A stretch of 64,000 nt of DNA from assembly GCA_002363615.1 (NCBI GenBank), contig DEWK01000010.1, positions 1 through 64,000 of the forward strand, given 5' to 3'. The DNA is from Lachnospira sp. UBA3212 (GTDB taxonomy: Bacteria; Bacillota; Clostridia; Lachnospirales; Lachnospiraceae). Under the pieces are notes generated by a model. The model was not told the origin of the DNA and searched no databases. It was given only the letters and a program-made list of their open reading frames with translations. Both the position numbers and the translations under genes were made by a program. Shown one piece after another: positions 52,085 to 61,311 of the stretch (positions are counted from its first letter, which is position 1; each line of letters opens with the position of its first letter).

Positions 52085-53467
52085 TTACTTACGGTCATTC
52101 ATAGGAATATATGGAACCTTATCGGCAATACCATTATAAGCAGGACGGATAATCTTTCCTGCATTAATTAATTCTTCCAAACGATGAGCAGACCATCCGG
52201 AAATTCTTGCAATTGCAAAAAGTGGAGTAAAGAGTTCATCTGGAAGACCCAACATACGATAAACAAAACCGCTGTAGAAATCAACGTTGGCGCTGACACC
52301 CTTATAGATGTGACGTTCTTTTGCGATTACTTCAGGGGCAAGACGTTCAATGGCAGAGTAGAGTCTGAATTCATCACTAAGCCCCTTCTCTTCAGAAAGT
52401 TTTTCTACATAGCCCTTAAAAATCTGGGCTCTTGGATCGGATATGGAGTAGACTGCATGACCCATACCATAGATTAAGCCTGCATGATCAAAGGCTTCCT
52501 TGTGTAAGAGTTTGGCGAGGTAGTTTGCAATCTCGTCATCATCCTTCCAATCATGGACTTCCTTCTTAATGTCATCAAACATACGGGCAACCTTAATATT
52601 AGCACCACCATGCTTAGGTCCCTTAAGAGAACCAAGGGAAGCAGTGATCGCAGAATAGGTATCGGTTCCGGTAGAAGAAACCACATGGGTGGTAAAGGTT
52701 GAATTGTTACCACCACCGTGCTCCGCATGAATAACAAGAGCAATATCTAAAATCTTAGCCTCTAATTCAGTATACTTCTGATCTGGACGAAGCATATGAA
52801 GAATATTCTCTGCGGTAGAAAGTTCATCCGATGGTGCATGAATAATCAGGCTGGCACCCTTGTGGTAGTGCATAGCTGCCTGATAAGAGTAAACAGAGAA
52901 CAAAGGCATCTGGGCAATTAACTGGATACATTGACGCATTACGTTAGGAATGGAGGTATCATCCGCCTTGCCATCATAGGCATACATGGTAATGACACAT
53001 CTTGCTATCGCATTCATCATATCCTTACTTGGTGCTTTTAAAATTACGTCACGGACAAAGTTTGTTGGTAATGCTCGATAATCCGCTAAGGTTTGATTGA
53101 ATTTCTTTAATTCTTCAGCGTTTGGCAGCTTACCGGTAAGAAGAAGATATGAAGTTTCTTCAAAACCGGAACGGTTGTCAGCGGAGAAGCCTTTTACTAT
53201 ATCCTCCATATCATAACCATGGTAGTATAACTTACCTGGACATGGAGTAGTGGTTCCATCACTTTCTTTTTCATAGGCCTTTACTTCACCAATTTCAGTG
53301 AGTCCAGCCATAACACCCTTACCGTTAATATCACGGAGACCACGTTTTACATCGTACTTTGCGTACAACTCTGGGGCGATTTTTGAATTCTCTTCACATA
53401 AACTAGTTAAGTCATAGATGTCTTGAGAGATATTCGAGTATAAATCGTAATCTTTTTTGCTGGGCAT
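52085..53467 (-). CDS. Citrate synthase
   Basis: A 460-residue citrate synthase of the Si-type (GltA) family condensing acetyl-CoA and oxaloacetate. Seen are LYYHGYDMEDIV near the start, HAEHGGGNNSTFTTHVVSSTGTD with the catalytic histidine, GSLKGPKHGGANIKV with the second, and YGMGHAVYSISDPRA. The N-terminal ~40 residues are longer than in E. coli, as in clostridial homologues. GAAAGGAGCG precedes the ATG on the minus strand. In anaerobes it feeds 2-oxoglutarate and glutamate synthesis. Gene symbol is left out because gltA/citZ naming is ambiguous. Confidence 0.95.
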   Translation of the reverse strand: MPSKKDYDLYSNISQDIYDLTSLCEENSKIAPELYAKYDVKRGLRDINGKGVMAGLTEIGEVKAYEKESDGTTTPCPGKLYYHGYDMEDIVKGFSADNRSGFEETSYLLLTGKLPNAEELKKFNQTLADYRALPTNFVRDVILKAPSKDMMNAIARCVITMYAYDGKADDTSIPNVMRQCIQLIAQMPLFSVYSYQAAMHYHKGASLIIHAPSDELSTAENILHMLRPDQKYTELEAKILDIALVIHAEHGGGNNSTFTTHVVSSTGTDTYSAITASLGSLKGPKHGGANIKVARMFDDIKKEVHDWKDDDEIANYLAKLLHKEAFDHAGLIYGMGHAVYSISDPRAQIFKGYVEKLSEEKGLSDEFRLYSAIERLAPEVIAKERHIYKGVSANVDFYSGFVYRMLGLPDELFTPLFAIARISGWSAHRLEELINAGKIIRPAYNGIADKVPYIPMNDRK

Positions 53468-53543
53468 AATCGCTCCTTTCTTGTTTCATTCTTTATAGTA
53501 ATAGAGATACGAAAGTAAAGCATCGTATCCTAAAGTCCTTAAA

Positions 53544-53572
53544 ATTATACCACAAATTGTGTATGAATACAA
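53544..53572 (-). promoter_or_regulatory. Citrate synthase promoter
   Basis: On the minus strand TTGTAT (53572-53567), 17-base spacer, TATAAT (53549-53544) preceded by TGG. It lies about 80 bases upstream of the start and back to back with the promoter of the phosphopantetheinyl transferase. Confidence 0.65.
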
Positions 53573-53600
53573 TTGAATTTTGCACTTCTTGTGGTAGAAT
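53573..53600 (+). promoter_or_regulatory. Promoter of the phosphopantetheinyl transferase/rarA operon
   Basis: TTGAAT (53573-53578), 16-base spacer, TAGAAT (53595-53600) preceded by TGG. It directly abuts the divergent citrate synthase -35. Confidence 0.6.
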
Positions 53601-53642
53601 AGAGGGAAGAATCATAAAATAAGATGAAAATAAGGATTTATA

Positions 53643-54233
53643 ATGACTAAGATTGATCAAAAAAAAATTATTTTAATTAAAATAAAAAGGAAAGATTATA
53701 AAAAATATTATCGAGATAAGAGGGAATTCATAGAGACTTTCATAAAAGAAAAATTTAACTACAAAGGACCAATGATATTTCAAAGGAGTCCCAAGGGAAA
53801 GCCCTATTTACAAGTACCGGAGGGAATTTATTTTAATTTAACCGACACGGATAATTATATTTTATTGGCCCTTACCCAGGTTTGTCCCATAGGATTAGAC
53901 ATGGAAGAAAGAAATCGAAAGGTAAATTTAAAAATTTTTAAACGATACTGCTGCGGCGGGGAAGAGGAATGCTTTCGAACCTGGTGGAAGGATTATAGGG
54001 AAGAGGAGATGGTTCTTGCTGGCTGGTCCAGAAAGGAAGCATATGGCAAGGCTCTAGGTGTAGGAATTGATTTTTCTAAGTCTTTTGAGAAATATGACAC
54101 TACATCGGAAGAGCTTTTAAAAACCATGAAAACCATCTTTGATGGTGACCTGGTGTATACGGTTTGCTTAAGGGATGAAAGTCTGGAAGGATTAAAGATA
54201 GAAGTGGAGGAGGTAAAAGATGGACCTGTTTGA
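53643..54233 (+). CDS. 4'-phosphopantetheinyl transferase (Sfp-like)
   Basis: A 196-residue enzyme transferring phosphopantetheine from CoA to carrier proteins. Mg2+-binding Asp86 and Glu88 lie in IGLDMEERN, and Glu132 in WSRKEAYGKA completes the site. RSPKGKPYL and FNLTDTDNYILLAL are family segments upstream. Length is on the small side for the Sfp group. No NRPS, PKS or carrier protein is nearby, so the target is unknown. rarA overlaps its 3' end by 14 bases. Confidence 0.88.
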   Translation: MTKIDQKKIILIKIKRKDYKKYYRDKREFIETFIKEKFNYKGPMIFQRSPKGKPYLQVPEGIYFNLTDTDNYILLALTQVCPIGLDMEERNRKVNLKIFKRYCCGGEEECFRTWWKDYREEEMVLAGWSRKEAYGKALGVGIDFSKSFEKYDTTSEELLKTMKTIFDGDLVYTVCLRDESLEGLKIEVEEVKDGPV

Positions 54234-55542
54234 TTATATGAATAAAGAAACCATGGAGTCGGAAGCTCCACTGGCGGTTAGAATGCGACCAAAAACCTTA
54301 GAGGAAGTAGTAGGGCAGGAACATATTATAGGCCCCGATAAACTTTTATCAAGAGCTATTAGGGCAGATAAGATTAGTTCACTGATTTTTTACGGACCTC
54401 CAGGAACCGGAAAAACCACCCTTGCCAAGGTGATTGCCAACCATACCTCTGCAGTTTTTATCCAGTTAAATGCTACGGTTGCAGGAAAGAAAGAGATGCA
54501 GGATGTGGTAGAAAAGGCTAAGGATCAAAGAAAGATGTTTGGTCAAAGGACAATTTTATTTGTAGATGAGATCCATCGTTTTAACAAGGGGCAGCAGGAT
54601 TACCTCTTGCCATTTGTAGAGGATGGAACCCTGATTTTAATTGGAGCTACCACGGAAAATCCCTACTTTGAGGTAAATGGAGCTTTGATTTCCAGGTCGG
54701 TCATCTTTGAATTAAAGTCTTTGAAGGAGGAGGATGTGAAAAAACTCCTGGAAAGGGCTTTAATGGATGAAAAACGTGGACTGGGAGGCTATGGAGTGGT
54801 AGCAGAAGACCAGGCACTTAGTTTTTTGGCTCAAGTAAGTGGAGGGGATGCCAGGTCTGCCTTAAATGCCTTGGAACTGGGCGTTCTTACTACAAAACCA
54901 AAGGAAGATGGCTTGATTCATATTACCCAAGAGGTGGCGGCCCAATGTATTCAAAAACCTATCCTAAGGTATGACAAGGATGGGGATAACCATTATGATA
55001 CCATCTCTGCCTTTATTAAGTCGATGAGGGGGTCAGATCCTGATGCGGCAGTTTACTATTTGGCAAGGATGCTTTCTGCCGGAGAGTCAGTGGACTTTAT
55101 TGCCAGGCGAATTATGATTGCTGCAGCGGAGGATGTGGGATTAGCAGATCCCAATGCAATCGTGGTTGCTACCAGCGCTGCCCAAGCGGTTCATATGATT
55201 GGAATGCCGGAAGCACAGATTATCTTAGCGGAAGCCGCTAATTATGTAGCAAGTGCACCTAAGAGTAATGCTTCTTATCTTTCTATTGGAAAGGCTATGA
55301 AAGTTGCAGGAGAGCGGAATCGAGAGGAAATCCCTGCTCATCTGAAGGATGCCCATTATAAGAATGCAGGACAGCTGGGGCATGGAATTGGCTACCTATA
55401 TCCCCATGATTATCCGGGACATTATGTAAAACAGCAATACCTTCCGGACGGACTTTTACAGGAGAGATTTTACTGTCCAAGTGAGAATGGATATGAGAAG
55501 GAAATTCGGGAATATTTGAAGGATAAAAAAGACCAATCCTAA
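54220..55542 (+). CDS. rarA: Replication-associated recombination protein A (RarA/MgsA)
   Basis: A 440-residue AAA+ ATPase acting at stalled replication forks. PLAVRMRPKTLEEVVGQEH, Walker A YGPPGTGKTT (59-67), Walker B ILFVDEIHRFNKGQQD, sensor 1 GATTENPYF and sensor 2 GGDARSALNALE are present, as is the C-terminal tetramerisation domain with SMRGSDPDAAVYYLARML. Complete length. GGAGGTAAAAG precedes the ATG within the preceding gene. Confidence 0.95.
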   Translation: MDLFDYMNKETMESEAPLAVRMRPKTLEEVVGQEHIIGPDKLLSRAIRADKISSLIFYGPPGTGKTTLAKVIANHTSAVFIQLNATVAGKKEMQDVVEKAKDQRKMFGQRTILFVDEIHRFNKGQQDYLLPFVEDGTLILIGATTENPYFEVNGALISRSVIFELKSLKEEDVKKLLERALMDEKRGLGGYGVVAEDQALSFLAQVSGGDARSALNALELGVLTTKPKEDGLIHITQEVAAQCIQKPILRYDKDGDNHYDTISAFIKSMRGSDPDAAVYYLARMLSAGESVDFIARRIMIAAAEDVGLADPNAIVVATSAAQAVHMIGMPEAQIILAEAANYVASAPKSNASYLSIGKAMKVAGERNREEIPAHLKDAHYKNAGQLGHGIGYLYPHDYPGHYVKQQYLPDGLLQERFYCPSENGYEKEIREYLKDKKDQS

Positions 55543-55553
55543 AGGAAAAAATC

Positions 55554-55582
55554 TTGAAAAAGAAGTCTTTCTTATGTATAAT
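55554..55582 (+). promoter_or_regulatory. Promoter of the DUF5717/DUF5716 operon
   Basis: TTGAAA (55554-55559), 17-base spacer, TATAAT (55577-55582), a near-consensus sigma-A promoter 31 bases before the ATG. Confidence 0.75.
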
Positions 55583-55613
55583 AAGAAATGTTGTCTAATA
55601 CCATGGTATTACT

Positions 55614-58600
55614 ATGCCCTTTGTTAGAATTAGACAAATAGTACAAGAAGGTATGGTGACTACTTTGAAGGAAATTATTGATAATCTTATTCTTGGAAAA
55701 ATTGAATATGATCAGCCGGACTTGGTTTTGTCTGTAGATAAAATTGAGGAGTCAATTATTACAGACAGTAGTTTTGGTGGAAAAATTAAGATTACCTCTT
55801 CCAACAAGGTAGCAGTAAAGGGGTATGCCTATTCCTCCAATGCCCGGGTAAAACTTCAGGGACAGACCTTTGATGGATTAACGGTAGTTGTAGAATATGT
55901 GGTGGATACCCATGGGATGATGGATGGAAGCGAGATTGATGGAGAAATCTTTTTTGTGACCAATGCAGGAGAGTATTTGGTTCCTTATCACATCTCGGTA
56001 TTAGATTATTCCATCGACAGTTCCATTGGAAAAATCGAAAACTATTTTCATTTTGCAAATCTTGTACATGTGCATTATGAGGAAGCCTTAGAACTTTTTG
56101 TTTCTAAGGATTTTTGTAAGTTGTTAGAAAAGAATGACCCTCGTCATGTGGCTCTTTATGAAGGAGTTATGAAGGATAATGACAAGCGTCATGCTATGGA
56201 GCAATTTTTAATTGCAATCAATAAGAAACAAAAGATTCATATTGCCTTGGAAAAATCTCAGGTGGTTTATAAGAACATCTTATCTACCAACAAGGAAAAA
56301 CTGGTCCTTACGAAGGATAACTGGGGTTATGTGAATATTATTGTAAATACGAAGGGTGATTTTCTTACCAAATGTAAGAATCGGATCACCAGGGATGATT
56401 TTTCAGATAATCGTTTGGAATATACCTATGTGATTGACCGAACCAAGTTGTATCGGGGCATCAATTATGGTGAAATTATATTCGAGTATGCGGGACAAAG
56501 ACTTGTCTATGGCATTACGATTTATCAAAATACAGAAGGAAATTCGAATCAAAAGCGGGTGGGAGAACTTTTAAAAAATCTCTTAGATGATTATTTGGAT
56601 TTCCGTATGCATCGGCTGAAGTTAAAGGACTGGTTAGATCGGTCCTTACAAGTTACAGAAGAATTGATTCAGATTCCGAAGTATGAACTTTTTGCAAGAC
56701 TTTATAAGGCCCAACTCTTACTTTCCAGTGGGGAAGAAAAGCAGACAGAGGATATCTTAGATGAATTCATCCGTAATCGTATGGTGAATGCAGACAAGAA
56801 TATTACTATTTACTGCTATTATCTTTATGTTCGCTCCCTCTTTAAGAGAGAGGCAGCCTATACCGGTCAGGTATTAGAGGAGATTTCTAATATCTATGAC
56901 ACCAAAACGAGAAGTTGGGAACTCTTATGGATCATGCAGTTTTTGGATGATAAGTATGATATTAATAAGAGCTTGAAGTATACCATGATTAAAAGTGCCT
57001 ATGCAGATGGTTGTAGAAGTCCATTGATGTATTATGAAGCACTTTCCGTTATTAATGATCAGCCGGGTCTGCTTCGAATCTTAAATTCTTTTGAACGTCA
57101 GGTCATCCTGTTTGGTGCCAGAAAACGAAATATTTCTGAAAAACTTGCTACTAGGGTGGCTGAACTTTGCATGATGGAAAAGTATTATAACGATACCCTG
57201 TTTAATGCGCTAAGTCAGATTTATGAGGAGTACCCAAGTGAGCAGATTTTAAATGCCATCTGTACCCAATTGATACGAGGCTCTAAGATTGGGGTTAAAT
57301 ATTTCCATTGGTACAGTTTAGGTGTAGAGAAGGGACTTCGTATTACCAATTTATATGAGTCCTATATGTTATCCTTAGATGATAACTATACCGGCCTTTT
57401 GCCTAAGATTATTTATATGTATTTTATTTATAATGGCAGGGCACTTGGTCATAAGCAGGAATATCTCTACTACAATATCGTAATGAATAAAAAGAAAATT
57501 CCAAATATCTATACCAATTACAAGGAGATTATTGAGGAATTTTTAATTGAACAGTTATTTGCCGGTAAGGTAGATGAGAAGATGGCACCAATTTATGAGG
57601 ATGTTTTAGCTACCAAGGTGATGAATTCTGATCTTGCAGAGCATCTTCCGGATATAGCCATGACAGATAAGCTTGTGTGCAATAATTCCCAGATGCTTTC
57701 GGCGGTTGTCATCCATAAGGAGATGACAGAAGAACAGATTATTCCTTTGCGTCAGGGAAGTTGTTACGCAAAGATTTATACGGAAGATCCGGTTATCCTT
57801 TTTGTGGACCGTATGGGAAGAAGATATGCCAGCGAGAACTACGAGTTAACTCCATTGTTTGATATGGATGATTACATGAAGATGGCATTTTCTTTAAATA
57901 ACCGGAACAAGTATCTGTCCTTACATTTTGCTGAGGCCCACTTAAAGTATCATGATACACCGGAAGAGGGTATCGGAGTATTTAAGAATATCCTTTCCCT
58001 GCCTAAGGTAAGGAATAAATATAAGCAGGAATTAATTTCAAACATTGTAGATTATTCCTTTGAGAAGCTTCACAACGAGGAGTTAGATGACTACCTAAAG
58101 GAAGCAGACTTAAGTGAGATGGATCAGGATACCAAAAAGAAGGTGATTGAACTTTGTATTAATCGTGGTTTATATGAGAAGGCCTATGATTCTCTTTCCC
58201 ACTATGGATATGAGGGGATTTCTCCTAGACTGTTAGGAAGGCTTTGTACCCGTATCATTCTTTTAAAGAATCACGAATATGATCCGGTTCTTTTGGATTT
58301 GGTAAGGGCAAACTATGAGCGCCATATCTACAACGATGAGATTTTGGATTATTTAGACCGCTATGAGCAGACGAGGGTTCATAATTTAATACGACTCTGG
58401 CAGACGGAACAGGAATATATGCATGACAGCCAGTTGCTAGAGGAACGAATCTTACTTCAGACGATGTTTACCAAGTTAAGAAGTGTGAATTTAGATTCTA
58501 TTTTTGTTAGTTTTTGCAAGCATGGAATTCACCATCCGATTCGTCAGGCCTTTTATGTTCACACGGCAAATCATTTTCTGAGACACCTGTATGAAAGCAG

Positions 58601-59225
58601 GAACATGGTAAAAAATATTTTCCATCAATTAGAAATTGATTTGATGGATGGAATGAGGCTTCCATTTATGTGTCATATGGCCTTGTTGGAATATGGATCA
58701 GAGTGTGAGTCGATTCATCCAAACCGTCTTTCTTACTATCAGGAGATTTATAGAGAGGCATGTAACCGCAATTTGATTCTTCCATTTATGAAGAAGTATC
58801 GCAAGTGGTTTGATATTCCTTTCTTTGTGGAAGATAAGTTGATTTTGGCTTATCGTGCCAATCCAAAGCACAAGGTAACCATTTCCTATACCCTTGGTAA
58901 TGGAAAGGAAGAGACGGGGCTTGTGGTAGAACCTATGAAACACATATTTTCTGGAATCTTTACCAAGGAGATTATCTTGTTTTATGGGGATCAGATCAAC
59001 TATTACATTAGCGAATCTGGAAATGACCAAAAGAATGAAAAGATTAAAACCACGGATATGCAGTCGATACAGATTTCAGATCCGGAAGAGTTTGACAGTG
59101 GCAGCCGCTACGATCTTTTGAATAAAATCCTAATTGAGCGAGAAAGGGATACTGCAAAGGAAGAGCAGCTGGTACGTAAATATATTGAAGAGAAACAGAG
59201 TACAAGTACCTTTTCGGTACTCTAG
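55614..59225 (+). CDS. Large DUF5717-like protein
   Basis: A 1203-residue soluble protein. The first ~330 residues are beta-rich, with two immunoglobulin-like or MG-type modules (about 40-150 and 210-320). The rest is long and helical with repeat-like, TPR/HEAT-type character. A final small beta domain (KVTISYTLGNGKEETGLVVEP) precedes a charged tail. No catalytic motif is visible and no signal peptide. The name DUF5717 is recalled from clostridial homologues, where it lies beside DUF5716. No clear ribosome site precedes ATG 55614; an in-frame GTG further on is possible. The Hsp70-like gene follows within 16 bases. Confidence 0.75.
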   Translation: MPFVRIRQIVQEGMVTTLKEIIDNLILGKIEYDQPDLVLSVDKIEESIITDSSFGGKIKITSSNKVAVKGYAYSSNARVKLQGQTFDGLTVVVEYVVDTHGMMDGSEIDGEIFFVTNAGEYLVPYHISVLDYSIDSSIGKIENYFHFANLVHVHYEEALELFVSKDFCKLLEKNDPRHVALYEGVMKDNDKRHAMEQFLIAINKKQKIHIALEKSQVVYKNILSTNKEKLVLTKDNWGYVNIIVNTKGDFLTKCKNRITRDDFSDNRLEYTYVIDRTKLYRGINYGEIIFEYAGQRLVYGITIYQNTEGNSNQKRVGELLKNLLDDYLDFRMHRLKLKDWLDRSLQVTEELIQIPKYELFARLYKAQLLLSSGEEKQTEDILDEFIRNRMVNADKNITIYCYYLYVRSLFKREAAYTGQVLEEISNIYDTKTRSWELLWIMQFLDDKYDINKSLKYTMIKSAYADGCRSPLMYYEALSVINDQPGLLRILNSFERQVILFGARKRNISEKLATRVAELCMMEKYYNDTLFNALSQIYEEYPSEQILNAICTQLIRGSKIGVKYFHWYSLGVEKGLRITNLYESYMLSLDDNYTGLLPKIIYMYFIYNGRALGHKQEYLYYNIVMNKKKIPNIYTNYKEIIEEFLIEQLFAGKVDEKMAPIYEDVLATKVMNSDLAEHLPDIAMTDKLVCNNSQMLSAVVIHKEMTEEQIIPLRQGSCYAKIYTEDPVILFVDRMGRRYASENYELTPLFDMDDYMKMAFSLNNRNKYLSLHFAEAHLKYHDTPEEGIGVFKNILSLPKVRNKYKQELISNIVDYSFEKLHNEELDDYLKEADLSEMDQDTKKKVIELCINRGLYEKAYDSLSHYGYEGISPRLLGRLCTRIILLKNHEYDPVLLDLVRANYERHIYNDEILDYLDRYEQTRVHNLIRLWQTEQEYMHDSQLLEERILLQTMFTKLRSVNLDSIFVSFCKHGIHHPIRQAFYVHTANHFLRHLYESRNMVKNIFHQLEIDLMDGMRLPFMCHMALLEYGSECESIHPNRLSYYQEIYREACNRNLILPFMKKYRKWFDIPFFVEDKLILAYRANPKHKVTISYTLGNGKEETGLVVEPMKHIFSGIFTKEIILFYGDQINYYISESGNDQKNEKIKTTDMQSIQISDPEEFDSGSRYDLLNKILIERERDTAKEEQLVRKYIEEKQSTSTFSVL

Positions 59226-59240
59226 TTTACTGGAGGAATT

Positions 59241-60527
59241 ATGGCAGGCAGAAGCCTATCGTTAACAATTGGAATTGATCTGGCTAAGGATTATACCCAG
59301 GTAAGTTATCTAGATAGCGGAAACCATGTAATTTCTATGAGCATGGAGGAGGAGATTGAGGAATATCAGATTCCTACCCTTTTATTTCGTTATCGAGACA
59401 GGGAAGCCTGGTGTATCGGCGAGGAAGCTAAGAAGCGCCAAAAGAATGGGGAAGGAATCCTGATTCGAAACCTCCTGGAGGAAGTAGAATATGGAACAGA
59501 AACCACCATTATGGGAATCCGTTATTTTGCCAGTGATCTTTTGGAACAGTACTTTGCAGAACTGTTTAAACTAATTGAATATAAGTTAACCTTTGGAATC
59601 ATTACCAATGTGGTGGTTACCATACCAAAACTGAATAAGGTTTTAATGGATGTAATCTTTGATGGCATTACCAGAATCGGCATTAAGAAGGAGCAGGTAA
59701 AGATCATCAGCCATGTGGAAAGTTTTGTATACTATGTAATGAATCAAAAACCGGAGGTTCGAGTGAATAGCGTTGCTCTTTTTGATTTTTCTCCAGATGG
59801 ACTCACCTATATGCGTATGAGCGTGGGAGCCGGTAGAAAGCCTTCTGTGATTAATGTAAGAACCGCAGAATATACAGAGGAGATGAACTTGGAGTGGACG
59901 ATGGATCCGGAAAAGAAAGAGGTTCTGGAAGAAAATTTTATTTCTATTTTTGAAGATCTCTTTAAGGGCAATGTGGTGTCCTCCGTTTTTTTAACAGGAG
60001 AAGGGTTTAAGTTAGACTGGTATGCCCATGCAATTCAGGTACTTTGTTCTAAGAGAAAGGGTTTTATTGGAGATAATTTATTTGCCAAGGGAGCGGGTTT
60101 CTTTGGACGAGAAGTCTTTTATACCCCTGTATTGGGAGATTACCTTTTAAACTGCTATGGAAGAACAAAGGTGAATGTGGGAATCATGGTTAGCAACGGA
60201 ATTCGTGAGGTCTTGCAGCCTTTAAGTAGCGCCGGAGTCAATTGGTATGAGGGCGGTGCCAGGGCAGAGTGTATTGCAGATCAGGTGGAGGAATTAAAAT
60301 TCCACCTGGAATCTCCATTTACCGGGGTAAGCAAGATGATTACCATGAAGCTTACAGGTCTTCCAAAAAGACCACCAAAGACTACTCGACTGGCTATTTC
60401 CATTGCTTATTCCAGTGATTGCAAATTGGTCATTCAGGTGGAAGATAAGGGATTTGGGGACTTTTTCCCATCTTCTGGAAGAATCTACCGGGAGGAAATC
60501 AATATTGAGGAGGGAGCAAGCGTATGA
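59241..60527 (+). CDS. DUF5716-like protein with Hsp70/actin-type ATPase fold
   Basis: A 428-residue protein beginning TIGIDLAKDYTQVSYLD, the phosphate-1 loop of actin/Hsp70-like ATPases. NVVVTIPKLNKVLMDVIFDGI recalls the Hsp70 segment before the ATPase hinge, VALFDFSPDGLTYM phosphate-2 and VFLTGEGF the adenosine loop. It lacks a canonical Hsp70 substrate domain; residues about 355-428 form another beta domain. GGAGG lies before the ATG. It overlaps the TPR-like gene by four bases (ATGA). The partner 1203-residue protein may be its client or scaffold. The DUF name is from memory. Confidence 0.75.
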   Translation: MAGRSLSLTIGIDLAKDYTQVSYLDSGNHVISMSMEEEIEEYQIPTLLFRYRDREAWCIGEEAKKRQKNGEGILIRNLLEEVEYGTETTIMGIRYFASDLLEQYFAELFKLIEYKLTFGIITNVVVTIPKLNKVLMDVIFDGITRIGIKKEQVKIISHVESFVYYVMNQKPEVRVNSVALFDFSPDGLTYMRMSVGAGRKPSVINVRTAEYTEEMNLEWTMDPEKKEVLEENFISIFEDLFKGNVVSSVFLTGEGFKLDWYAHAIQVLCSKRKGFIGDNLFAKGAGFFGREVFYTPVLGDYLLNCYGRTKVNVGIMVSNGIREVLQPLSSAGVNWYEGGARAECIADQVEELKFHLESPFTGVSKMITMKLTGLPKRPPKTTRLAISIAYSSDCKLVIQVEDKGFGDFFPSSGRIYREEINIEEGASV

Positions 60528-61285
60528 GTGGAGTGATTCTATGTTCCCTTCAAGCCAAGGTACCGTATTATATTCATGATTTGGATATTAACGTATATTC
60601 CATTGAGGAAATCGCGTATTATCTCTATCACCATACCGCCTTGGTGGATGAGGATTTTTTTAGTGAAGATTTAATTGATTACCTGGAAAATGTTTTGGGG
60701 CAGAAGTTGATTGCCAATGGTTTAAAACAAGCCAATTACCACCACAGTTCCTTGGTTGAAAAAATTGGATTTGTGGTTAAGTCAGCTTCTTACTATGACC
60801 GGGAAGATTTAGCTAAGTTTCAGAAAAAATTAGAGGCCATGAGCCGGATGAATTACCTGGAACGCTTAAAAGCCAAGGGAGATGTCTTACTTGCCAGTAA
60901 GAAGTTTAATAATGCTTATAGCTGTTATAAGTTTGTGCTATCCAAGGCGAATGCCTCTGGCCTTTCCCATGAGTTTTATGGAAAAATCCTAAACAATATG
61001 GGAGTCATATGCGTGAATATGTTCCGTTATGAGAATGCGGCAGATTTTTTCAGACAGAGCTATGAGATGAATCATGATCTTTTTGTCATGAAACAGTTGA
61101 TTATGGCTGATATTTTAAGTCAGGATCAGGAATTGTTACAGGAAGATATTGACCGTTACCGGGTTTCTGAGCGAATGTATTTGGAGTGCGAGGATCGGTT
61201 GAAAAAGACCCATGCAGAAGCTATAAAACTTCCGGAACCGGAAGAAATCGATGCGTTGATTCACGACTATAAGGTTGATAGTTAA
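60524..61285 (+). CDS. TPR-like helical protein of the DUF5716/5717 operon
   Basis: A 253-residue helical protein. An N-terminal ~100-residue region without clear motif (VYSIEEIAYYLYHHTALVDEDFF) precedes two or three TPR-like helix pairs at about 115-205 (KGDVLLASKKFNNAYSCYKFV, ILNNMGVICVNMFRYENAADFF). No enzymatic motif. It overlaps the Hsp70-like gene by four bases, so the three genes form one unit; TPR proteins often act as adaptors of Hsp70-type ATPases. valS begins 26 bases later. Confidence 0.75.
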   Translation: MSGVILCSLQAKVPYYIHDLDINVYSIEEIAYYLYHHTALVDEDFFSEDLIDYLENVLGQKLIANGLKQANYHHSSLVEKIGFVVKSASYYDREDLAKFQKKLEAMSRMNYLERLKAKGDVLLASKKFNNAYSCYKFVLSKANASGLSHEFYGKILNNMGVICVNMFRYENAADFFRQSYEMNHDLFVMKQLIMADILSQDQELLQEDIDRYRVSERMYLECEDRLKKTHAEAIKLPEPEEIDALIHDYKVDS

Positions 61286-61311
61286 AAATATTTATAGAAT
61301 TAGGAGTTACT

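Noticed and set aside
61286..61311. Possible T-box leader for valS (and for gltX at 25024-25068)
   Set aside because: The gaps are far too short and hold no specifier stem or T-box sequence.
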